5,623 nucleotides of DNA from Rhodospirillaceae bacterium CCH5-H10 (lineage in GTDB: Bacteria; Pseudomonadota; Alphaproteobacteria; Reyranellales; Reyranellaceae), in assembly GCA_001557035.1 (NCBI GenBank), contig LSKJ01000872.1, positions 1 to 5,623 of the forward strand, in the 5' to 3' direction. The position numbers and the translations under genes were made by a program. Position 1 is the first letter of the stretch, and each line of letters opens with the position of its first letter. Below the pieces are notes generated by a model, which did no database searches, had not been told where the DNA came from, and saw nothing but the letters and a program-made list of their open reading frames with translations. Positions 1 to 5,623 of the stretch are shown here, in pieces.

Positions 1-663
1 CGAGGCACGCTCGACCGAGGTGCCCATGCCGTAGCGGTTGTTCTCGATGATGTAGACCACCGGGAGCTTCCAGAGTGCGGCCATGTTCATGGCCTCGTAG
101 ACCTGTCCCTGGTTGGCGCTGCCGTCGCCGAAGTAGGTCAGCGAGACGTTCTTGTCGCCATTGTACTTGTGCGCGAAGGCCAGGCCGGTGCCGATCGGCA
201 CCTGGGCGCCGACGATGCCGTGGCCGCCGTAGAAGCTCTTCTCGCGGCTGAACATGTGCATCGAGCCGCCCTTGCCCTTCGAGTAGCCGCCGCTGCGGCC
301 CGTCAGTTCGGCCATGACGCCCTTGGGGTCCATGCCGCAGGCCAGCATGTGGCCGTGGTCGCGGTAGGAGGTGATGACGGCGTCCTTATCGCGCACGCTC
401 GATTGCATGCCGACCACGACCGCTTCCTGGCCAATGTAGAGATGGCAGAAGCCGCCGATCAGCCCCATGCCATAGAGCTGGCCCGCCCGCTCCTCGAAGC
501 GGCGGATCAGCAGCATGTCGCGATAGTAGGCCTTGAGCTCGTCGGGGGTGACGCTGTTGTCGCCCGGCCCGGATGATTTGGACCTGGGTCCCGAAGATTG
601 GGGAGGCGACTTCGCCTTGGCGGGAGAAGTATCGACTTTCGGCTTCGTGGCCGGCTTCGCCAT
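1..663 (-). CDS. pdhA: Pyruvate dehydrogenase E1 component subunit alpha (partial, C-terminus off the left edge)
   Basis: This is the thiamine-diphosphate-dependent E1 alpha subunit, which with E1 beta decarboxylates pyruvate and passes the acetyl group to the lipoyl domain of E2 in the cytoplasmic pyruvate dehydrogenase complex. The 221 visible residues contain the family core from about residue 40: [17 protein letters not shown] (51-67), [11 protein letters not shown] (71-81), the SYRDHGH region (99-105), GGSMHMF (132-138) and [15 protein letters not shown] (146-160). The ThDP/Mg-binding motif begins with GDG at 179-181 and ends with NN at 208-209, followed by [12 protein letters not shown]. 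The ATG at 663-661 is supported by a GAGGGGA ribosome site (669-675) six bases upstream. Residues 1-36 are an Ala/Lys/Pro/Ser-rich low-complexity extension before the catalytic domain. The gene is 200 bp downstream of the ftsB-like gene on the same strand. The E1 beta gene would be expected just beyond the left edge. Family assignment is very secure; only the N-terminal part is seen. Confidence 0.97.
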   Translation of the reverse strand, partial: MAKPATKPKVDTSPAKAKSPPQSSGPRSKSSGPGDNSVTPDELKAYYRDMLLIRRFEERAGQLYGMGLIGGFCHLYIGQEAVVVGMQSSVRDKDAVITSYRDHGHMLACGMDPKGVMAELTGRSGGYSKGKGGSMHMFSREKSFYGGHGIVGAQVPIGTGLAFAHKYNGDKNVSLTYFGDGSANQGQVYEAMNMAALWKLPVVYIIENNRYGMGTSVERAS

Positions 664-690
664 GGCAGTCCCCTCGTGAACTCGCTTCGG

Positions 691-720
691 CTTATAGCAT
701 CGCAGACGGCGATGTGTTTG
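691..720 (-). promoter_or_regulatory. Candidate pdhA promoter with a palindrome in its spacer
   Basis: On the minus strand a TATAAG box (696-691) lies 18 bp from CAAACA (720-715), which matches the -35 consensus at three positions. The expected transcription start would give a short leader before the pdhA ATG at 663. The spacer is almost entirely an inverted repeat, CATCGC (698-703), five bases, GCGATG (709-714), which could be a repressor or activator site. The 200-bp gap between ftsB and pdhA makes an independent promoter plausible. The -35 match is weak and no regulator family is recognised. Confidence 0.35.
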
Positions 721-863
721 ATCTAGCAGGAAAAAACACACTCGCCGCGCGTGCGCCGCAGCAATTGAGCGATTGTTTGCAAACCATGGATCGCACCGGA
801 CAGTTTCTTTCAGATGACCGCGAGGCGAACCTTGAGCACGGCGTCATCCAGATCAAAACGTCG

Positions 864-1163
864 TCAGCGCGTCGGCATGAAGACGATGATGTCGTCCTTG
901 CGGGAGAAGTTCAGCAGCACGCGCGCGCGCTCGTCCAGCATGTCCGGCTCGAGGCTCTGGTTGCGGAGCGCTGCGACGCGCCGTTCCCAGATCTTGCGGG
1001 TGGCCTCGGCCTCCGCGAGGTTCTGTTCGGCTATCAGGACTTCGCGCTGGAGATGGGCCATGGCCAGCAGGCCACGGTCACCGTTCACCAGATGGTATCC
1101 GAAATAACCGAATACCGTGGCGAAGATGACGGGAGCCAGAATCTGACGGGGTCTCAACAACAT
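864..1163 (-). CDS. ftsB: Septum formation initiator family protein (FtsB/DivIC-like)
   Basis: This 99-residue protein has the layout of FtsB/DivIC: a short basic N-terminus (MLLRPRQ), one membrane segment at about 8-26, the family motif GDRGLL at 28-33, a heptad-like coiled coil at about 36-67, and a C-terminal segment LEPDMLDERAR (71-81) typical of the alphaproteobacterial branch. Known FtsB proteins are bitopic inner-membrane proteins that form a periplasmic coiled-coil complex with FtsL and FtsQ in the divisome and help activate septal peptidoglycan synthesis. The ATG is supported by AGGA (1173-1176) nine bases upstream. The gene is upstream of pdhA on the same strand, as in many alphaproteobacteria, but the usual neighbour eno is separated from it here by three genes. 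Sequence conservation in the family is low, so the symbol rests on architecture, the GDRGLL and DERAR motifs, and synteny. Confidence 0.88.
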   Translation of the reverse strand: MLLRPRQILAPVIFATVFGYFGYHLVNGDRGLLAMAHLQREVLIAEQNLAEAEATRKIWERRVAALRNQSLEPDMLDERARVLLNFSRKDDIIVFMPTR

Positions 1164-1178
1164 ATGCTGCGTTCCTGC

Positions 1179-1212
1179 AGGTATATGGCAACATATTGTG
1201 GCCTTCCGTCAA
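1179..1212 (-). promoter_or_regulatory. Possible promoter for ftsB
   Basis: On the minus strand a TTGACG hexamer (1212-1207) is a 5/6 match to the -35 consensus. It is followed at 17 to 20 bp by an AT-rich stretch around 1181-1189 (CCATATAC) that could serve as a -10 element, although no hexamer there is a good match. Because the divergent GST gene replaces the usual upstream neighbour, ftsB needs a promoter in this gap of about 100 bp. The assignment rests mostly on the -35 hexamer. Confidence 0.3.
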
Positions 1213-1250
1213 GATTTTTCGTTTAATTGGAGGCTGTTAGCGGCTTCTGT

Positions 1251-1254
1251 GAGG
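1251..1254 (+). promoter_or_regulatory. Ribosome binding site that decides the GST start
   Basis: GAGG at this position is eight bases upstream of the ATG at 1263. The same frame is open back to a TTG at 1227, but that start would add 12 residues (MEAVSGFCEAGH) not typical of a GST N-terminus and has no comparable Shine-Dalgarno sequence. The ATG is therefore preferred. Confidence 0.55.
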
Positions 1255-1262
1255 CTGGCCAC

Positions 1263-1910
1263 ATGAGCGGACTGATCATCTGGACTTACGACTGGGTGCC
1301 CAAGGGGCCCCGCGGCTTCGTGCGCGATCTGCGGCTTCGCTGGGCCTGCGAGGAAGCCGGCCTTCCCTATTCTCTGCGCACCGTGCCGTTCGATGGGCGC
1401 GAGACCAATCACCTGGTGCAGCAGCCGTTCGGCCAGGTGCCCTTCCTGACCGATGGCGACCTGGAAATGTTCGAGAGTGGCGCCGGGCTGATGCATCTTG
1501 CCCGCAAGAGCGAAAGGCTGATGCCGCGCGATCCTGCCGGGGAAGCCGCGACCCTTCAGTGGATGTTCGCCGCGCTCAACTCGATCGAGATGGTGAGCGT
1601 GCCATGGTGGTTCCTGACCATGACGGGCCAGCAGGACAATGCCCTCACCGGCTGGCTGGGCAACCGGCTCGACCAGCTCGAGAAGGTACTGGGCGAGCGA
1701 CAATGGTTGGCGGCCGATCGCTTCACCGCAGCCGACCTGCTGATGGCGGACGTGCTGCGCGTTGGCAAGGTTCGCGCCTTCGGGGACAGGCCCGCGACAG
1801 AAGCCTACGTGACCCGCGTCACCGACCGCCCCGCCTTTCGCAAGGCCCACGCCGACCAGATGGCGCATTTCGTGGCGGCCGACGAGAAAAGAGCGGCTGC
1901 TAACTCTTAA
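1263..1910 (+). CDS. Glutathione S-transferase family protein
   Basis: A 215-residue cytosolic-type GST. The N-terminal thioredoxin-like domain (about 3-82) opens with a beta strand (LIIWTYDW) and a helix rich in Arg/Leu. It contains the cis-proline motif QVPFL (58-62) and the following Glu-Ser pair (71-72) that contacts the gamma-glutamyl part of glutathione in the family. The helical C-terminal domain (about 92-205) carries the conserved folding motif FTAADLLMADVL (154-165). Length is normal for the family. The catalytic Ser/Cys/Tyr cannot be assigned with confidence, because the segment after strand 1 (WVPKGPRGF, 11-19) is not a classic active-site motif. Function could be conjugation, peroxide reduction or isomerisation. 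The gene is divergent from ftsB and convergent with the EamA transporter, overlapping its end by 4 bp. The substrate is unknown. Confidence 0.9.
   Translation: MSGLIIWTYDWVPKGPRGFVRDLRLRWACEEAGLPYSLRTVPFDGRETNHLVQQPFGQVPFLTDGDLEMFESGAGLMHLARKSERLMPRDPAGEAATLQWMFAALNSIEMVSVPWWFLTMTGQQDNALTGWLGNRLDQLEKVLGERQWLAADRFTAADLLMADVLRVGKVRAFGDRPATEAYVTRVTDRPAFRKAHADQMAHFVAADEKRAAANS
1907..1910. other. Shared TTAA: reciprocal stop codons of convergent genes
   Basis: The palindrome TTAA provides TAA for the GST gene on the plus strand (1908-1910) and TAA for the transporter on the minus strand (1909-1907). There is therefore no intergenic space, and any transcription terminator for either gene must lie inside the other gene's coding sequence. 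Confidence 0.9.
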
Positions 1911-2794
1911 TCAGCTTGTGCGCCGGGCTTGAGCGCCCACCACAGGCCGGCGAGGACACAGACTAGCCCCAGCAGTGCGGCCACCGGCAGTGGCTCGCCC
2001 AGCAGCAGCGTGCCGCCCAGCGCCGCCGTCACGGGGCCGAGGCCCAGGAAGATCGTGACCAGGGTCGGCGGTGCATTGCCCAACGCATAGACCCACAGGA
2101 AGAAGCCGATCCCGCTCGACACGCCGATGAAGACGATGGCCGCGATGTCGCTGCCGGTGAAGCGTGGCCAGACGAGGAAGAACCCCTCGGTGGTGGCGAC
2201 ACCGGCCAACGCCAGCACCGCCACGAACATCGCGAAGGCCGTCACGTGCAGCGCAGAGTAACGCGCGACGTAGGGTCCATAGAAGATTGAGCAGACGGCG
2301 CCGCACAACGCCGATCCCAGCGCCGCCAGCGTGCCGAGCCAGACCGAGCCGTGCTGCGGTTGAGCCGCCATCGCCGCCCCTCCCAGCGCGATGGCCACGC
2401 CGGCGAAGGTGAGGAGCGAGCCGCCGACCTTGGCCGGCGTGAAGCGCTCGCGGCCGAGCAGCGCCGACAGGATCATCGTCATAAGCGGGAAGGTCGAGAA
2501 GAGCAGCGAGGCGCGCGCCGCCGGGATGTGCTGCAGCGAGTAGTTGAGCAGCACCATGAGCGCCGCGAACTGGCCAATACCCAGAAGGCCGATCGGCACG
2601 AGATCGCGCGAGGCGATGGTTTGCCAGGGTCGCAGCCACAGTGCCGGCACGAGGCAGACGAAACCGATCAGATAGCGCAGGAATCCGAGCGACCCCGGAC
2701 CGGCCGCGTCGACGACGTAGCGGGTCGCCACCATGGCAGCGCCGACCTGGATGCCGGTGCCCGCCGCGGCCCACAGCGGGCCGGGTCGCTTCAC
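1907..2794 (-). CDS. EamA/DMT-family transporter (10 transmembrane helices)
   Basis: A 295-residue integral inner-membrane protein with two tandem EamA repeats. The first covers about residues 6-140 (helices near 7-27, 35-52, 66-86, 93-113, 121-143), the second about 150-288 (helices near 150-172, 184-204, 216-236, 243-264, 271-289). Each repeat has the typical LLGRERFTP (112-120) or LLLGEPLPVAALLG (263-276) turn before its last helix. Family members export or import small metabolites, often amino acids, nucleosides or drugs. The substrate cannot be read from sequence. The start is GTG at 2794-2792, overlapping the upstream MarR-GNAT stop as GTGA. Counting from this codon gives exactly the normal DMT length, and there is no strong Shine-Dalgarno sequence of its own, so translational coupling is likely. 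The same frame stays open further upstream, antiparallel to nothing and out of frame with the fusion gene, and gives a non-membrane, Arg/Gly-rich peptide that I treat as spurious. Confidence 0.92.
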   Translation of the reverse strand: MKRPGPLWAAAGTGIQVGAAMVATRYVVDAAGPGSLGFLRYLIGFVCLVPALWLRPWQTIASRDLVPIGLLGIGQFAALMVLLNYSLQHIPAARASLLFSTFPLMTMILSALLGRERFTPAKVGGSLLTFAGVAIALGGAAMAAQPQHGSVWLGTLAALGSALCGAVCSIFYGPYVARYSALHVTAFAMFVAVLALAGVATTEGFFLVWPRFTGSDIAAIVFIGVSSGIGFFLWVYALGNAPPTLVTIFLGLGPVTAALGGTLLLGEPLPVAALLGLVCVLAGLWWALKPGAQAD

Positions 2795-3720
2795 AGGTCG
2801 AGGTTCCAGAACTGCCCGACCAGCTTCTTGCCGAAGCTGTCGTGCTTCTCTTCCTTGATCAGCCGGAAACCGGCGGCGATGTAGATCTTGCGCGCCGAGA
2901 CCAGGATGTCGTTGGTCCACAGCATGAGCTTCCTGTAGCCCTTGGCGCGGGCATCCTCGATGCAGGCGGCGACCAGGGCCTGGCCGATGCCGAGGCCGCG
3001 CGCCGTCGATTCGACGTAGAGCATGCGGAGCTGCCCCGTGCTTTTGCCCGCGCGCACGAGGAACACCGAGCCGACGATCTCGCCGTTGCGTTCGGCGATC
3101 CAGCAATTGTCGGACTTCGGATCGAACTTCTTGATGAACTTCGCGGAGATTTCCGCGAGCATCGCCTCGAAGGTGCCGTCCCAGCCGAACTCGTTGGCAT
3201 AGAGCTGAGTCTGGCGGCGGATGATCCAGCCCATGTCGCCGGGCTGGTGCGGCCGCAGCGTGAAGGGCACGCGCTTCTCCGGCGGCTCGTCGAGCAGCTT
3301 CTCCACCGTCTCCAATGCCTTCACGAGCTTGTCCTGCCGTTCGACCGGCAGCTCGGCCAACAGCGTGGCGATGTCCTGGCGCGACTGCTCGTTCATGGCG
3401 CCCCAGAGCTTCTGGCCCTTCGCGGTGAGCGTCAGCTCGGTCTGGCGCTTGTCGGCGGTCGAGCGCGTGCGGGTGACGCATCCCCTCTTCTCCAGCCCCT
3501 TTAGCAGGCGGCTGACATAGCCGGGGTCGAGGCCGAGGTCGCGGCACAGTTCCTGTGCGGTCGGCCGATCGCGGTTGGCGATTTCGTAGACGAGGCGTCC
3601 TTCCGGCAGCGTGAACGGGCTATGCAGGAGGGTCTCCTCCAGCACGCCGATGCGGCGGGTGTAGAAGCGCGAGAAACGACGCACCGCCTCGATGCGGGAC
3701 GCGAGCGACGACGCTGCCAT
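2791..3720 (-). CDS. Bifunctional MarR-type HTH regulator / GNAT N-acetyltransferase fusion
   Basis: A 309-residue two-domain protein. Residues about 5-145 form a MarR-family winged helix: the helix-turn-helix lies at about 54-80 (AQELCRDLGLDPGYVSRLLK at 55-74), the wing at 81-100 with the conserved Asp-Lys-Arg (90-92), and a C-terminal dimerisation helix follows. Residues about 152-305 form a GNAT domain, with the acetyl-CoA pyrophosphate-binding motif RGLGIG at 241-246 after the strand LRMLYVES, and the late motif ARKIYIAAGF (276-285). Such MarR-GNAT fusions are a known family. The usual reading is a DNA-binding regulator whose second domain binds or acetylates a small ligand or protein. 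The ATG is supported by GGGAGG (3726-3731) five bases upstream. The stop overlaps the transporter start (GTGA), so the pair is one operon. Half-site repeats just upstream suggest autoregulation. The acetyl acceptor is unknown. Confidence 0.93.
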   Translation of the reverse strand: MAASSLASRIEAVRRFSRFYTRRIGVLEETLLHSPFTLPEGRLVYEIANRDRPTAQELCRDLGLDPGYVSRLLKGLEKRGCVTRTRSTADKRQTELTLTAKGQKLWGAMNEQSRQDIATLLAELPVERQDKLVKALETVEKLLDEPPEKRVPFTLRPHQPGDMGWIIRRQTQLYANEFGWDGTFEAMLAEISAKFIKKFDPKSDNCWIAERNGEIVGSVFLVRAGKSTGQLRMLYVESTARGLGIGQALVAACIEDARAKGYRKLMLWTNDILVSARKIYIAAGFRLIKEEKHDSFGKKLVGQFWNLDL

Positions 3721-3736
3721 GACAACCTCCCGGAAC

Positions 3737-3773
3737 GGTTGCCATGGTCAACCAATTGATTGACTTCGTCAAC
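3737..3773. promoter_or_regulatory. Candidate MarR-type operator array upstream of the MarR-GNAT gene
   Basis: An 18-bp near-perfect palindrome (3747-3764, GTCAACCAATTGATTGAC, 8 of 9 pairs matching) is followed by a third half-site, so GTCAA (3747-3751), TTGAC (3760-3764) and GTCAA (3768-3772) alternate. The last two also form an inverted repeat with a 3-bp spacer. A further pair, GGTTG (3737-3741) and CAACC (3749-3753), overlaps the left side. Size and symmetry fit MarR dimer sites. The outermost half-site, read on the minus strand, is TTGACG (3772-3767), which could be a -35 element; a poor GACCAT (3749-3744) sits 17 bp downstream. The array would then cover the promoter and give autorepression. 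Protein binding is inferred. Confidence 0.55.
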
Positions 3774-3789
3774 TATTGGCCGCCCGACC

Positions 3790-3888
3790 AAGGATCCTTC
3801 GCTGCGCTCAGGATGACACCTGTTTTGGCTTTGGCGCACTGCGTCGGCCCCAGCAACCGTGTCATCCTGAGCGCAGCGAAGGATCCTT
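3790..3888. repeat. Perfect 30-bp inverted repeat, dispersed HPERSEGSL-type element
   Basis: Arms 3790-3819 and 3859-3888 are exact reverse complements over 30 bp, separated by 39 bp without obvious coding content. Each arm itself contains the 10-bp palindrome AAGGATCCTT (3790-3799 and 3879-3888) and the core CGCTGCGCTCAGGATGAC or its complement. This core is a widely dispersed bacterial intergenic repeat, known from memory by its spurious translation HPERSEGSL, which appears here in a minus-strand frame. It lies between the MarR-GNAT operator and the eno terminator. It may be a non-autonomous REPIN-like element and would fold into a long hairpin if transcribed. No transposase gene is present in the window. 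Confidence 0.85.
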
Positions 3889-3899
3889 CTCGTCGTCTC

Positions 3900-3930
3900 A
3901 AAAAGAAAAAGGGCCGCCGCAGCGACCCTT
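3900..3930 (-). terminator. Rho-independent terminator of eno
   Basis: On the minus strand, 22 bases after the eno stop, the sequence AAGGGTCGC (3930-3922), loop TGCG (3921-3918) and GCGGCCCTT (3917-3909) forms a 9-bp stem with one G-U pair and a 4-base loop. It runs into TTTCTTTTT from the end of the stem to about 3900. The form is classical, and it should separate eno transcription from the MarR-GNAT operon downstream. Confidence 0.88.
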
Positions 3931-3952
3931 GATCATTTCGGTCCAGCCGGCG

Positions 3953-5623
<1,671 letters not shown>

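Noticed and set aside
573..1226. Plus-strand open frame of 217 codons across the ftsB-pdhA gap
   Set aside because: It has no recognisable domain, runs antisense to ftsB and the pdhA start, and its translation has the composition of a GC-rich shadow frame.
1209..1868. Minus-strand frame of 219 codons opposite the GST gene
   Set aside because: It is antisense to a clear GST with conserved motifs and shows no domain of its own.
2641..3504. Plus-strand frame of 287 codons opposite the MarR-GNAT gene
   Set aside because: It is a long antisense frame in GC-rich DNA. The opposite strand encodes two intact, recognisable domains, and this frame has none.
2795..3547. N-terminal extension of the transporter frame giving a 546-residue product
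   Set aside because: The extra 251 residues are an alternative-frame reading of the MarR-GNAT gene, Arg/Gly-rich and not membrane-like. The GTG at 2794 gives the normal family length.
3501..3839. Minus-strand 112-codon frame containing HPERSEGSL
   Set aside because: This is the familiar spurious translation of the dispersed repeat, followed by a shadow frame of the MarR-GNAT gene.
3790..3888. The inverted repeat as the ends of an insertion sequence or a CRISPR repeat pair
   Set aside because: The 39-bp centre is far too short for a transposase, there is no evident target duplication, and only one inverted pair is present rather than a direct-repeat array.
3744..3932. Plus-strand 62-codon frame over the operator, repeat and terminator
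   Set aside because: It consists almost wholly of non-coding signals and repeat sequence; no family is recognisable.

Overview
The window reads as GC-rich chromosomal DNA of an alphaproteobacterium. The main reason is the gene set: enolase, a small FtsB/DivIC-type septum formation initiator and the pyruvate dehydrogenase E1 alpha subunit lie on one strand in that order. Many alphaproteobacteria keep eno, the ftsB-like gene and pdhA as direct neighbours. A Reyranella-like or other Rhodospirillales/Hyphomicrobiales genome would fit, but genus level is a guess.

Layout, left to right. Positions 1-663 (minus) hold the N-terminal 221 codons of pdhA; the gene runs off the left edge. After a 200-bp spacer with a candidate pdhA promoter comes the ftsB-like gene (864-1163, minus). 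A glutathione S-transferase family gene (1263-1910, plus) is divergent from ftsB. It converges with a 10-helix EamA/DMT transporter (1907-2794, minus), and the two share the palindrome TTAA as reciprocal stop codons. The transporter start overlaps the stop of a MarR-GNAT fusion gene (2791-3720, minus) in a GTGA overlap, so these two form a translationally coupled operon. Upstream of the fusion gene is a cluster of GTCAA/TTGAC half-sites that looks like its own operator. Next comes a perfect 30-bp inverted repeat (3790-3888) of the dispersed family often mistranslated as HPERSEGSL, then a strong intrinsic terminator for eno (3900-3930), complete eno (3953-5230, minus), a divergent promoter region, and the first 91 codons of a nitrile hydratase alpha-type gene (5351-5623, plus) that runs off the right edge.

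How it fits together: eno makes phosphoenolpyruvate, and pdhA belongs to the complex that turns pyruvate into acetyl-CoA, so the backbone is central carbon metabolism plus a division gene. Between eno and ftsB sits an accessory block (GST, EamA transporter, MarR-GNAT) that looks like a small detoxification or metabolite-export module with its own regulation, bordered on one side by a mobile-type repeat. This module, its operator array and the repeat are the most interesting parts. I see no clear evidence for a wholly new system, no CRISPR array, no tRNA or rRNA and no transposase gene.
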